Below, piece by piece: positions 1-8,732 of a stretch of DNA of 38,248 bases. The DNA is from an uncultured Campylobacter sp. Lineage in GTDB: Bacteria; Campylobacterota; Campylobacteria; Campylobacterales; Campylobacteraceae. Numbering within the stretch: position 1 is the stretch's first letter; each line of letters begins with the position of its first letter. The DNA lies in assembly GCF_938045405.1 (NCBI RefSeq), contig NZ_CALIMW010000250.1, forward strand, positions 1 to 38,248. The letters run 5' to 3'. A program made the translations under genes and the position numbers. The notes under the pieces are model-generated. The model had not been told where the DNA came from and ran no database searches. It was given only the letters and a program-made list of their open reading frames with translations.

Positions 1-118
1 GTATCGGTGCGATAAATGAAACGCAAACAACGATTAGCGTTATAAAAGTATGCTTCCGATCAAAGCCGAATTTAATCAAATCATACCAATAATCTACGTA
101 GTAAAGCGGGTTTTTCAT
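1..118 (-). CDS. Partial CDS, N-terminus of a probable inner-membrane protein
   Basis: The minus strand opens with an ATG at 118 preceded by an AAAGGAAT ribosome-binding site, and the frame stays open to the window edge (39 codons seen). The peptide begins MKNPLYYVDYWYDLIKFGFD and then has a hydrophobic stretch (about residues 25-39, TFITLIVVCVSFIAPI) that looks like a first membrane segment. The start overlaps the stop of a small upstream ORF (ATGA overlap), which suggests translational coupling in an operon. I do not recognise the family. The DNA is more AT-rich than the genes that follow. Confidence 0.55.
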   Translation of the reverse strand, partial: MKNPLYYVDYWYDLIKFGFDRKHTFITLIVVCVSFIAPI

Positions 119-201
119 TGTATTCCTTTAGTAGCTTTTGGTAAATCAGAATATTCTTGTAGCGATTTAAAACCACCTGTAATAAGTACACCTTTTATCA
201 A
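115..201 (-). CDS. Tiny ORF (28 codons) coupled to the membrane-protein gene
   Basis: This frame can start at TTG (201) or GTG (204), with GAGGA just upstream, and encodes a 28-residue peptide rich in G, K and S whose TGA overlaps the ATG of the next gene. A second ATG at 217 has a much better Shine-Dalgarno (AAAGGAG, 6 nt spacing) but lies in another frame and stops after 16 codons. If one base were gained or lost near 205, the 217 start would read straight into this frame. It may therefore be a frameshifted small gene, a leader peptide or chance. No family is recognised. Confidence 0.25.
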   Translation of the reverse strand: MIKGVLITGGFKSLQEYSDLPKATKGIQ

Positions 202-217
202 CACTTCCTCTACTCAT

Positions 218-346
218 CTATATCTCCTTTATTAAAATTAAGGCATTGGAATTTTGAGCATCAGAATTTTCCTGCAAGCCTTGCTCTAAATTCTGACGCC
301 GCCCATCTAAAAGCCTCTTTAACTTTTCAAGCCTTGCTTCATTCAT
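218..346 (-). CDS. Small ORF, 42 aa, unknown
   Basis: An ATG at 346 with an AAGG-containing upstream sequence opens a 42-residue frame that is charged and helix-like in its first half (MNEARLEKLKRLLDGRRQ) and ends in a hydrophobic tail. Its TAG abuts the next ATG (TAGATG), again suggesting coupled translation with what follows. It lies 57 bp downstream of the dehydrogenase gene on the same strand. The coding evidence is only the arrangement and the sensible composition. Confidence 0.35.
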   Translation of the reverse strand: MNEARLEKLKRLLDGRRQNLEQGLQENSDAQNSNALILIKEI

Positions 347-403
347 CCTTATCCCCGCTAAACCGCCTATTTAGAAGTCTAAATTTAAACCCCAAGCTAA
401 ATT

Positions 404-1660
404 TCAGAGCTTTCCTTGAGCGCCTTTATAGACGTTTTTCACGTCGTAAACCAGCGATCCCGCGTAATCAAGCTCAAAAAACTGCTTATGCGCTACGGCG
501 ATTACGACGCAGTCAAATTTGCGCAAGTCGGGCTTTTGCAGCAGATCGATGTCGTAGTATCTCTTGGCGTCGGCGGCGCTCGCCCAAGGATCATAGACGC
601 TTACTTCGCAGCCGAAATTTTTAAGCTCGCTTATCATATCCACGACGCGCGTATTGCGGGTGTCGGGGCAGTTTTCTTTAAACGTCAGCCCCAAGATCAA
701 GACCTTCGCGCCCTTTACCTTTTCGTCGTATTTTATCATCATCTTAACGACCTCCGTAGCGACGTAGCTTCCCATATTGTCGTTAATGCGGCGGCTTGAG
801 AGGATGATTTCGGGGTGATAGCCCACCTCGGTCGCCTTCTGCGCCAGATAATACGGATCGATGCCGATACAGTGTCCGCCCACGAGCCCCGGACGGAAGC
901 TTAAGAAATTCCACTTCGTAGCCGCTGCGTCGATGACGTCGTTGGTGTTGATACCGAGCTTGCCGAACAGGATCGCAAGCTCGTTGATAAAGCCGATGTT
1001 GATGTCGCGCTGGGTGTTTTCGATCACCTTCGCGGCTTCGGCGACCTTAATGCTGCTAGCGCGAAAGGTGCCGTTTTGCAGGATGCTAAGATAGACGCTA
1101 TCTACGACGTCCAGAGCCTCTGGGGTGCTTGCCGAGACGATCTTTTTGATCTTCGTGACGGTGTGAACTTTATCGCCCGGATTGATACGCTCGGGCGAAT
1201 ATCCACAGAAAAAATCGCGGTTAAATTTTAGCCCGCTTACGCGCTGCAACACCGGCACGCAGTCCTCCTCCGTAGCGCCCGGATAGACGGTGCTTTCATA
1301 CACGACGATGTCGCCCTTTTTAAGCACGGCTCCAACGCTTTCGCTGGCCTTGATTAGCGGCGTGAGATCGGGGCGATTTAGCCTATCTACGGGCGTCGGC
1401 ACGCACACGATATAAAAATTGCTCTGCCTCATATCGTCTAGTTTCGCGCTAAATTTAAGTCCGTTTTGAATCGCCGCAGCAAGCTCCTCGTCGCTAAGCT
1501 CCAGCGTGCGGTCGTGCCCGCCGCGCAGCTCCTCTATGCGCTCTTGCGAGACGTCAAAGCCCACAACCTCGTGTTTTGCGGCAAACGCCGCCGCCAAAGG
1601 AAGCCCCACGTAGCCAAGTCCGATTATCGCTATTTTCATTTTTCCCTCATTTGCTTTCAT
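404..1660 (-). CDS. UDP-sugar 6-dehydrogenase, WbpO/TviB (VipA) type
   Basis: This NAD-dependent enzyme oxidises the C6 hydroxyl of a UDP-N-acetylhexosamine (or UDP-hexose) to the uronate, a precursor for capsule, O-antigen or glycan building in the cytoplasm. An N-terminal Rossmann motif IGLGYVGLP lies at residues 13-21, and the catalytic cysteine sits in GGHCIGIDPYYL (Cys264 counted from the first Met). A third domain with VLILGLTFKENCPDTRNTRV follows. The 418 aa length fits the family, and the overall look is closest to TviB/WbpO rather than to UDP-glucose dehydrogenase. Two starts are possible: ATG 1660 (AGAGGAAA upstream) and ATG 1639 (GAGGGAAAA upstream); the second gives the classical MKIAIIGLGYVG start. 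No glycan genes adjoin it within the window, so its product cannot be placed in a pathway here. Confidence 0.85.
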   Translation of the reverse strand: MKANEGKMKIAIIGLGYVGLPLAAAFAAKHEVVGFDVSQERIEELRGGHDRTLELSDEELAAAIQNGLKFSAKLDDMRQSNFYIVCVPTPVDRLNRPDLTPLIKASESVGAVLKKGDIVVYESTVYPGATEEDCVPVLQRVSGLKFNRDFFCGYSPERINPGDKVHTVTKIKKIVSASTPEALDVVDSVYLSILQNGTFRASSIKVAEAAKVIENTQRDINIGFINELAILFGKLGINTNDVIDAAATKWNFLSFRPGLVGGHCIGIDPYYLAQKATEVGYHPEIILSSRRINDNMGSYVATEVVKMMIKYDEKVKGAKVLILGLTFKENCPDTRNTRVVDMISELKNFGCEVSVYDPWASAADAKRYYDIDLLQKPDLRKFDCVVIAVAHKQFFELDYAGSLVYDVKNVYKGAQGKL

Positions 1661-2130
1661 ATTTTCCTCTTTTCTTTGCGTTAAATTTCATAGTTAAATT
1701 TCGCTCTCAAACTCGCTAAATTTCAGGGCTACGCAGATACATTGCGCGTCTTAAATTTAACATTTCAAGCTCGCTCGCCGTTTTACTTGCGCTTATTTGC
1801 ACGGCGGCAAATTTAAAATTTTGCCTTGATACGGAATTTTATGCCGCACCGAATTTCGCATCACGATAAAATTCAGTTGCTTTAGTGCAGCGAGCGGCGC
1901 CATGCAAAATTTCAAGCCGTGATAAAATTTTACTACCGCGCCAAAATCCCGCATCGCGATAAAATTCCATCTTCGTGCCGTTAAAATTTACGCCACGAAA
2001 TTCTATGCCGCCAAAATTCCGCGCCATAAAATTTAAACGCCGTAAAATTTCAAAAAGCCGCGCCAAATTCCGCGAATTTTCGTCGTCGCAAGTCGCAAAA
2101 TTTTAAAAAACCTCGCGAAATTTAGCAAAT
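1661..2130. repeat. Non-coding gap packed with short AAAATT-type repeats
   Basis: I see no credible gene in this 470-bp gap. Instead short units of the form GCC/GCG + 3-6 nt + AAAATTC or AAATTT recur every 15-30 bp, for example GATAAAATTC at about 1866, 1922 and 1969, then TTAAAATTTACGCC, CCAAAATTCCGCGCC and ATAAAATTTAAACGCC in close succession near 1990-2045. A 75-codon minus-strand frame exists at 1839-2066, but its composition merely translates the repeats. Promoter function for the dehydrogenase may lie near 1661-1740; no clear -10 was chosen. Confidence 0.6.
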
Positions 2131-3951
2131 TTAATCTTTAATTTCAACTGCCTCATCCTTGATCTCGACCTTTTGCGTGGCGTTTGCGTCGGCTGCGGGC
2201 TTTAGATAGCCCTCCTCTATCAAAATTCCTACCGCCCGCTTAAAGATCGGCAGCGCATTTTGAGCGGCGTAGTAGCTGCCCCTTTTAGGCTCGCGCACCA
2301 AAACGCCGATCGTGTAGCTGGTGTCCGCGTCGTTGGCAAAGCCAAAAAACGAGCTATTATAGGCGCTCGAATAGCCGCCCCCCTTAGCGATACGCGCAGT
2401 GCCCGTCTTGCCGCCGATTTGCAGCCCCGCTACCCGCCCTTTGCGCCCCGTGCCACTCTCAACCGTTTTGATTAAAATTCCTTTTATTACGTCAGCGGTA
2501 GGTTTAGAGATTACCTGGCGGGTTTCGCTTTCGTTAACGGTGTAAGTTTTGCCATTATTTTCGAGATTTTCGACTAGGCGCGGGCTAATCATGACGCCGC
2601 CGTTGTTAAAGACGGTATAGGCATTGAGCATCTGAAGGAAAGTCATCTGCGCGCCGTAGCCGTAGCTGATCGTAGCTTTGTAAATTTTATTATTCAGGCT
2701 TTTGATACTAGGTATATTTCCGCTTTGCTCATACGGCAGATCGATACCCGTTTTTTGCGACATACCAAAGTTCATAAGCCCATCATAAATAGCCTGCCCC
2801 TCCAGCCGCTCTGAAATTTTAATCATTCCTATGTTTGAGCTGTGGATGATGATCTCCTCACCGCTCATCTGCTTAGCCGGGTGCGTGTCGCGGATCGTGC
2901 GAGTACCAAGCTTATAGCTGCCGTTATAGGTATTGATGATCTCGCCCGGTTTGACGGCTTTGGCATCATAGGCGATTGCGAAAATTATCGGCTTCATAAT
3001 CGAGCCCACTTCGTAGGCGTATTCGCTCGCGGTAAAATTTAAATTCTTAAGATCGTTTTTCGTGATGTTTGAGGGGTCATAGCGGGCATTGGTCGCAAGG
3101 GATAAAATTTTGCCCGTTTTGGAGTTCATAATGCCCACAACGATTTCTCGCGCATCGTAATTATCAGCGCCCTCATCGCTTAGGCGCTCTATCTTTCTTT
3201 GCAGCGTTAGCGGCACGCTTAGACGGACGTTGTAGCCGTCGATCCTGCCCGTTTTTTTGCTGCTGCGCTCTAGGATGATGTTGCCGCCGATATCGCGCGG
3301 GCCCACGATAAACTCATCTCTAACCGGCGCTAGATAATACTCATAGTACTTCTCGATCCCCTTAATTCCGCTAACCTTTGTAATGCCATCAACCTCTTTT
3401 TTATTGATATAGCCGATTAACGGAGTGAGCGAATCGCCGACATTGTAGCTGCGCTTCTCGCCGCTTTCGGTCACGCTCATGCGGATAGGCGGATTTAACC
3501 TGCCGTTTGAGCCCATGAAGCTAACGAATACCTTTTTTAAATTTAGCTTATACGCAAGCTCTTTTAGATGCACGGCGGTTTTGGCGTCGATTTTATACGA
3601 CAGCACGGTCGTGCCGCCAGAGCCCTCGATCGCGCTTTTGACGCGCTTTTCACTATCGCCCGTGTAGATGCAGTATAACCGTACGAAAAGATCAAGCTTG
3701 TTTTTATCGATGCTGCGTGCGTCGACGCTAACTTTATAGAGTTTGACGGAATTTGCCGCGACGTAGTTATCTTTTGCGATTATCGCGCCGCGGATCGCGC
3801 TGTTGGTTTCATTGACATCCAGGCGCGGTAGCTTGCGCTCAGTGCTGCCCCAAAAATATAAAATCGCCAAAAATACAAAAAGCGCCGCCGGCACGAATAT
3901 AAACATCACGATGATCATACCGACTGAGGAGCTTTTATCTCTTTGCCACAT
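2131..3951 (-). CDS. ftsI: Class B penicillin-binding protein, division transpeptidase FtsI
   Basis: FtsI cross-links septal peptidoglycan during division. The protein has a short cytoplasmic start, one membrane anchor (about residues 11-34), a dimerisation/pedestal region, and a transpeptidase domain with all three catalytic motifs: SIMK at 317-320 (nucleophile Ser317), SSN at 371-373 and KTGT at 515-518. Length (606 aa) matches the Campylobacter PbpB/FtsI class rather than the PBP2/MrdA class. A charged C-terminal tail repeats EIKD. It follows aat by about 60 bp and probably shares its transcript. In C. jejuni the equivalent gene adjoins fliE-flgC-flgB (recalled); no flagellar gene is here. 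The ribosome-binding site before the ATG is weak. Confidence 0.9.
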   Translation of the reverse strand: MWQRDKSSSVGMIIVMFIFVPAALFVFLAILYFWGSTERKLPRLDVNETNSAIRGAIIAKDNYVAANSVKLYKVSVDARSIDKNKLDLFVRLYCIYTGDSEKRVKSAIEGSGGTTVLSYKIDAKTAVHLKELAYKLNLKKVFVSFMGSNGRLNPPIRMSVTESGEKRSYNVGDSLTPLIGYINKKEVDGITKVSGIKGIEKYYEYYLAPVRDEFIVGPRDIGGNIILERSSKKTGRIDGYNVRLSVPLTLQRKIERLSDEGADNYDAREIVVGIMNSKTGKILSLATNARYDPSNITKNDLKNLNFTASEYAYEVGSIMKPIIFAIAYDAKAVKPGEIINTYNGSYKLGTRTIRDTHPAKQMSGEEIIIHSSNIGMIKISERLEGQAIYDGLMNFGMSQKTGIDLPYEQSGNIPSIKSLNNKIYKATISYGYGAQMTFLQMLNAYTVFNNGGVMISPRLVENLENNGKTYTVNESETRQVISKPTADVIKGILIKTVESGTGRKGRVAGLQIGGKTGTARIAKGGGYSSAYNSSFFGFANDADTSYTIGVLVREPKRGSYYAAQNALPIFKRAVGILIEEGYLKPAADANATQKVEIKDEAVEIKD

Positions 3952-4013
3952 CTTATTTCTTTAAAATTCTAAATTCCGCGCATTTTTTACGCTGCTGCAT
4001 CTCAAGCTTTGAC

Positions 4014-4697
4014 TCAATGCTGCGCTCCGCGCGGAACTTTAAGATCCGCGAAGCGCTCAAAGCCGCTATCTTGCACACTAAGCTCAGCAAATAGAGCGAG
4101 GAATTCCGCTCGCGGCATCTCTTTAGCACCCATAAATTTCAGATGCTCGTTCATAATCTGACAATCGATTAGAAAGCCGAAATTTGCAAGCACCTCACAA
4201 AGCCTAATCAGCGCTACTTTCGAAGCGTTGCTCTTTAGGCTCAGCATACTCTCGCCGCAAAACACCCGCCCAAAAATTAGCCCGTATAGCCCACCCACAA
4301 GCTCGCCATCTTCGTATGTCTCGACGCTGTGAGCGTAGCCGTCTGCTGCCAAACGCGAGTAAGCCTGCACGATCTGCTCGCTGATCCACGTGCCGTCGCT
4401 CTCTTTTTTTCGCACGTCTTTGCAGCGCTCGATGAAGCCCTTAAAATTTGCGTCAAATTTCACTTCATATCGCTTAAGATAGGGCTTAATGGACTTTTGC
4501 ACACGTACTTCGCGTGGATCAAGCACTGCGCGCGGATCGGGCGACCACCATAAAATCGGCTCATCCTCGCTAAACCACGGAAATATCCCTGCGCTATAAG
4601 CGCTAAGCAAGCAATCCTCGCTCAGATCGCCGCCACTTGCAAGCGGCGCAAAATCGGGCGCATCCATAGGATCTGGAAAATCGTAAAACCGAGCCAT
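4014..4697 (-). CDS. aat: Leucyl/phenylalanyl-tRNA--protein transferase
   Basis: Aat adds Leu or Phe from aminoacyl-tRNA to proteins with N-terminal Arg or Lys, producing N-degrons for ClpS-ClpAP. Family signatures are clear: FPWFSEDEPILWWSPDPRAVL near residues 39-59, GTWIS near 102-106, and GGLYGLIFGRVFCGESMLS near 134-152. Length, 227 aa, is normal. Its ATG shares one base with the clpA stop (TAATG), so translation is probably coupled. Having aat, clpS and clpA together in one operon places the tagging enzyme beside the adaptor and unfoldase it feeds, the same arrangement I recall from C. jejuni. Confidence 0.95.
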   Translation of the reverse strand: MARFYDFPDPMDAPDFAPLASGGDLSEDCLLSAYSAGIFPWFSEDEPILWWSPDPRAVLDPREVRVQKSIKPYLKRYEVKFDANFKGFIERCKDVRKKESDGTWISEQIVQAYSRLAADGYAHSVETYEDGELVGGLYGLIFGRVFCGESMLSLKSNASKVALIRLCEVLANFGFLIDCQIMNEHLKFMGAKEMPRAEFLALFAELSVQDSGFERFADLKVPRGAQH

Positions 4698-7078
4698 TAT
4701 TTAACGACGCTGCTTTGAGCTAGTGCGGGTTGCTTTTTTTCTATCTGCGGCAAAGGCGTAGAAGCAAAGCTAAAGCTTAGCTCGCCATCTTTTACGCTCA
4801 CGCTAACTAAGCCGCCCTCTTGCAGCGCGCCAAAAAGCAGCTCGCCGCTTATATGATCGCTGATCTGAGAGCTGATCTCGCGCTTTAAATTTCGCGCTCC
4901 AAACTCGTCCGAATAGCCGCGCGAGATAATCAAATCTTTTGCTTCCTTGTTTAGGCTAATCTTTACGTTTTTTAGCTGCGACTCTAGCTCGCCGATAGTT
5001 TTATCCACGATCTTTTCTAAAATTTCACCGCTTAAGCGGTTGAAATTTATGATTTTATCGATACGATTGCGAAATTCTGGCGCAAAAAAGCTTTTTATGG
5101 CACTATCTACTTTATAGCTCTCGTCCTTCGTAAATCCAACTTGCGGCGCTTCTTTCGTGCCTAAATTCGACGTCATTATTATGATCGTATTTTTAAAATC
5201 GGTCGTAACGCCGTTGTTATCGGTAAGACTTGCGTTATCGAAAATTCCTAAAAAAATATTCGTCATGCTAGGATGAGCTTTTTCTACCTCATCAAATAAA
5301 ATGACGCTGTAAGGGTGCTTTTTGATGTTATTCGTTAAAATTCCACCGTTTTCAAAGCCCACATATCCGGGAGGTGCTCCGATGAGCCTAGAGACGCTGT
5401 GAGCTTCCATATATTCACTCATATCATAGCGCTCAAAATGCACTCCAAGCTGCGCGGCTAAGACCTTAGCTAGCTCACTTTTGCCCACGCCGCTGCTACC
5501 TGCGAACAAAAATACGCCGATTGGGGAGCTTGCGCCTCCAAGCCTGGCGTAAGAGCGCAGAAGCGCCTTGCAAAGGCTGCTAACCGCCTCGTCTTGACCG
5601 AAAATTTCACGCTTGATATTGGCTTCCAGATTTTTTAGTACCTGTTTATTATCGACGCTACTGCTTAAATTTGCGATATTCGCGCTAATCGAAAGTGTAT
5701 TTACTAAATCGTCCTTACTGATTTCAAGCGGAGCTTCGTGCGGTTTAAACGCAAAGCTCGCGCCCACCTCGTCGATGAGATCAATGGCGCTGTCGGGAAG
5801 GAATTTATCGCTTTGATATTTTTTAGCAAGCGTTACGCTATCACGCAAAATTTCGTCGCTAAATTTTACGCCGTGAAATTCCTCATATTTTTTGGCTACG
5901 CCTTTTAAAATTTCAACGCTATCGTCGATGCTAGGCTCGCTTACATCGATCTTACAAAACCTGCGGCTAAGCGCTTTATCCTGCGAAAACGAGCGGTATT
6001 CACCGTATGTAGTAGCACCGATGACCGATAGCTCACCACTTGCAAGCGAAGGCTTTAGGATGTTTGACATATCAAGTTCGTTGCGATTGCCCGTACCTGC
6101 GCCAACGATCGTGTGAATTTCATCGATAAATAAAATCGCGTTTTGATTAGCGCTAAACTCGTCTATGAGATCCTTTAGCCTCTCCTCAAACTCCCCGCGC
6201 AGCGTAGTGCCTGCGATCAGCGCGCCAGCATCAAGGGCGTAAATCACCTTGTTTTTTAGCTTTTCTGGCACTTCGCCGCGGACGATTTTTAGCGCGATAC
6301 CCTCGATGATCGCGGTTTTACCAACTCCTGCTTCGCCCACTAAGATCGGATTATTTTTCTTGCGGCGACAGAGGGTTTGTAGCGTCTTTTCGATCTCTTT
6401 TTCGCGTCCGATGAGTGGATCGATCTTACCTTCAAGCGCAATTTTATTGAGATTCGCTGTATAAAGTGAGCTAGGTGAGTCCTTTTTAATATCGCGCTCG
6501 TTTATGGCGTCCTTTTCACCCTCAAACGCAGGCTCAAATTCCGTATTCTGCCACTGTCTGCGGCTTTCGTCATAATTCATCGCATGCGTGATATCATCGA
6601 TATCGTATGAGTTTAGCTTAATCGCTGCGGCTTCGTCGCGAGAAACGACCTCATCACGGTGATCGAAAGCAGATTTGTACTTTCGCACAATGAGCTCAAA
6701 AATCGCGGCATTGATACCGTAGTGATTTAAAATTTTAGTGCAGTCGTTTTCCTTATCATTTAAAATTTTAAGCATAAAATCAAGCTCGTTTTTAGGCTCT
6801 TTAGCGTTATTTAATTCAGTATAGAACTGCTTAAATTCTATCGTCTGCGCCGGATCCTTACCGCTTGATTTAGGCATCATATCCAAAAGCCCGCCCAGAT
6901 TATCCAAGATATTTAGATAGTTAATATCCGGAATTTCTTTGGCGATGAGCCCGCGAAATGGCTTATTGTATTTAAAAATAGCATAAACTACGTGCGAAGT
7001 AGTGATGTATTCGTCCTCGCCGTCGTTTGCGACGCTGATTGCTTGTTCAAAATGTTTGTTTAAAAAAAATCCTATCAT
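4697..7078 (-). CDS. clpA: ClpA, AAA+ unfoldase subunit of ClpAP protease
   Basis: ClpA unfolds substrates and threads them into ClpP. The N-domain (about 1-140) is followed by two AAA+ modules: Walker A GEAGVGKT at 248-255 with Walker B ILFIDE at 315-320, and a second Walker A GSSGVGKS at 527-534 with its own Walker B VILFDEVEKAH. The VGF tripeptide in the loop after TSNLGTKEAP is the expected ClpP-docking IGF/IGL element, which separates it from ClpB. Length 793 aa suits ClpA. The start has AAAGGAAAGCA before ATG. It lies 15 bp after clpS and overlaps aat by one base. The N-domain is divergent at its first residues. Confidence 0.95.
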   Translation of the reverse strand: MIGFFLNKHFEQAISVANDGEDEYITTSHVVYAIFKYNKPFRGLIAKEIPDINYLNILDNLGGLLDMMPKSSGKDPAQTIEFKQFYTELNNAKEPKNELDFMLKILNDKENDCTKILNHYGINAAIFELIVRKYKSAFDHRDEVVSRDEAAAIKLNSYDIDDITHAMNYDESRRQWQNTEFEPAFEGEKDAINERDIKKDSPSSLYTANLNKIALEGKIDPLIGREKEIEKTLQTLCRRKKNNPILVGEAGVGKTAIIEGIALKIVRGEVPEKLKNKVIYALDAGALIAGTTLRGEFEERLKDLIDEFSANQNAILFIDEIHTIVGAGTGNRNELDMSNILKPSLASGELSVIGATTYGEYRSFSQDKALSRRFCKIDVSEPSIDDSVEILKGVAKKYEEFHGVKFSDEILRDSVTLAKKYQSDKFLPDSAIDLIDEVGASFAFKPHEAPLEISKDDLVNTLSISANIANLSSSVDNKQVLKNLEANIKREIFGQDEAVSSLCKALLRSYARLGGASSPIGVFLFAGSSGVGKSELAKVLAAQLGVHFERYDMSEYMEAHSVSRLIGAPPGYVGFENGGILTNNIKKHPYSVILFDEVEKAHPSMTNIFLGIFDNASLTDNNGVTTDFKNTIIIMTSNLGTKEAPQVGFTKDESYKVDSAIKSFFAPEFRNRIDKIINFNRLSGEILEKIVDKTIGELESQLKNVKISLNKEAKDLIISRGYSDEFGARNLKREISSQISDHISGELLFGALQEGGLVSVSVKDGELSFSFASTPLPQIEKKQPALAQSSVVK

Positions 7079-7093
7079 TGCTTTCCTTTAAAT

Positions 7094-7399
7094 TTAATCC
7101 TCTTCGATCTCACATCTAAGAGGGAATCCTGCGGCCTTTGCCGCTTGTAAAACCGCTTGTTGCTTGCACTCGGCTATCTCTTTAGGATACGCGCCGCAAA
7201 CCGCGCGACCCTGCCTATGAACTTTCATCATTAAATCTACGGCGTCGTTAAAGTTTTTGGCGAAAATTTCCATCAAAATATAAACCACGAAATCCATCGT
7301 CGTCACGTCGTCATTTAGCAAAATTACTTTATACGGGCGAGGCACGAAAGATTTTGTTTTGGCGCGAGTGCGAATCTGCACGCCGGTTTTAGTTGCCAT
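7094..7399 (-). CDS. clpS: ClpS, N-degron adaptor of ClpA
   Basis: ClpS binds proteins with Leu, Phe, Trp or Tyr at the N-terminus and hands them to the ClpA N-domain. The core motif YKVILLNDDVTTMDFVV (about residues 23-39) carries the paired Asp residues of the N-degron pocket, and KVHRQG (about 64-69) supplies the conserved His. A disordered basic N-terminal tail precedes the fold, as in the family. Length, 101 aa, is normal. Its start lies inside the 3' end of the upstream lipoprotein gene (11-nt overlap), and clpA follows after 15 bp. Confidence 0.95.
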   Translation of the reverse strand: MATKTGVQIRTRAKTKSFVPRPYKVILLNDDVTTMDFVVYILMEIFAKNFNDAVDLMMKVHRQGRAVCGAYPKEIAECKQQAVLQAAKAAGFPLRCEIEED

Positions 7400-8087
7400 T
7401 TTTTATCCTGGCGATATCGCTTTTTATCACATCGGTATCGACCATGCCTAAGTAATACGGCTTGCCCCGCTCATCGCCTTCATTAATGTCGGTAAGCCTT
7501 TGATATTTTCCGTCTTTAAGTACTACCTTAAAAGGGATCGAAAGCGCGTGGCGATAACCGATGTCGCTTAAAATTTGACCCACTATGCGCTCGTTTTGTT
7601 TTGAATTGGAGATGAAATAATACGCATTAAACTTTTTCGTAAAATTTTCGATCACTTGCGCGTCCGTAATGTCCTCAAAATAAATCAAGCCGACCATTAG
7701 AAAATCCGCGGAATTTTTTAGCTGAAAGTCCATCAGATGCGGCGCTTCGATGCGGCACGGCTGGCAGTATGTACCAAAAATATCAAACATTAAAATTTTA
7801 TCGCTGTCCGCGAGCTTAAAGCCCTTTTCTGTCCGCTCGATCGTTACCTCGCCGCCTACGACGCTTTTAAGCGTAAGGCGCTCGCCCGTTTTAAACGGCG
7901 TAAAAGCTACCTCCTCGCCACTTTCTCCGCCAATACGCTCGCCATTTTTATCTTGAGCGGAATTTTTCGCCATCTGATTCTCGCTCGCGGCAGGATTCTC
8001 GCCCGTAGAGCCCGTCTTTTTCTGCGAATCATCTCCACAGCCGCTTAAAACAAAAATCGCCAAACATAATAGTAAAAATTTCTTCAT
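7389..8087 (-). CDS. TlpA-like thioredoxin-fold lipoprotein
   Basis: The protein begins with a lipoprotein signal (MKKFLLLCLAIFVLSGC, lipid-attachment Cys17), then a low-complexity linker rich in S, G, E and N (to about residue 60). A thioredoxin-fold domain follows, with FGTYCQPCRIEAP, giving a CQPC redox pair at Cys108 and Cys111. It is expected in the periplasm, probably reducing or oxidising thiols in envelope proteins; the substrate is unknown. C. jejuni has a thioredoxin-like gene at the same place (Cj1106, recalled). Its 3' end overlaps clpS by 11 nt. The start has GAAGGAAATGCA upstream. Confidence 0.85.
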   Translation of the reverse strand: MKKFLLLCLAIFVLSGCGDDSQKKTGSTGENPAASENQMAKNSAQDKNGERIGGESGEEVAFTPFKTGERLTLKSVVGGEVTIERTEKGFKLADSDKILMFDIFGTYCQPCRIEAPHLMDFQLKNSADFLMVGLIYFEDITDAQVIENFTKKFNAYYFISNSKQNERIVGQILSDIGYRHALSIPFKVVLKDGKYQRLTDINEGDERGKPYYLGMVDTDVIKSDIARIKNGN

Positions 8088-8142
8088 TGCATTTCCTTCG
8101 GGTTTAAATTTAAGCCCGCATTTTAACCAAAGTTTTGTGAAT

Positions 8143-8607
8143 TTAAAATGAATGCTTGTCGTATCGCTTCATCGCGCTTTGCGCTTCGCGGTCGGCTTCC
8201 TTGCGCTTTAGCGATTCGCGCTTGTCGTGCAGATTTTTGCCACTAGCCAAAGCGATACGCGCCTTTACGCGGTTTTTATCATTCAGATACAGCGACAAAA
8301 CTACGATGGTAAGGCCCTCTTTGCTAACCGCGCCCAGAAGCTTATCGATCTGCTTTCGGTGCATCAAAAGCTTTCGCGCCGCCCCTTCGTCTGGACGAAA
8401 GTGAGCGTTTGTGCTTTCAAGATAGCTGATATGGGCGTTTAGCAAAAACAGCTCGCCGCGGATCACGCGACAAAAGCTATCTTTGAGATTGCCCCTGCCC
8501 GCGCGCAGAGCTTTGACCTCGCTGCCCTTTAGCACGATGCCCGCTTCAAAGCTTTCAAGTATCGTAAAATCGTGAAATGCCTTGCGATTTTTACTCAGTT
8601 CTTTCAT
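8143..8607 (-). CDS. smpB: SmpB, tmRNA-binding protein of trans-translation
   Basis: SmpB binds tmRNA and brings it to stalled ribosomes for tagging and release. The N-terminus carries KNRKAFHDFTILESFEAGI and VLKGSEVKALRAGR, the OB-fold signatures of the family. The C-terminal tail (KNLHDKRESLKRKEADRE, then AMKRY) is the helical tail that enters the mRNA channel. Length 154 aa is typical. The start has a GAAGGAAAAAG ribosome-binding site. The 125-bp gap to ispE upstream holds only AT-rich RAATTY-type motifs; the gap to the lipoprotein gene is 55 bp. Confidence 0.95.
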   Translation of the reverse strand: MKELSKNRKAFHDFTILESFEAGIVLKGSEVKALRAGRGNLKDSFCRVIRGELFLLNAHISYLESTNAHFRPDEGAARKLLMHRKQIDKLLGAVSKEGLTIVVLSLYLNDKNRVKARIALASGKNLHDKRESLKRKEADREAQSAMKRYDKHSF

Positions 8608-8732
8608 CTTTTTCCTTCTAAATTTAGTCCTAAGCTTAGCCCGTTTTTGCTTAAATTTAAAAGCGGGCGAGCGAATTTTAAATTTTATCTTTAAATTTAG
8701 CTTTTAAATTTTAACCGCGCGCCTTGGAATTC

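Noticed and set aside
1839..2066. 75-codon minus-strand frame
   Set aside because: It only translates the AAAATT repeats, has no ribosome-binding site and shows repetitive composition.
8099..8118. Near-palindrome CGGGTTTAAATTTAAGCCCG before the thioredoxin-like gene as a terminator or operator
   Set aside because: It has a mismatch and no T tract, and similar AAATTT palindromes are common background here.
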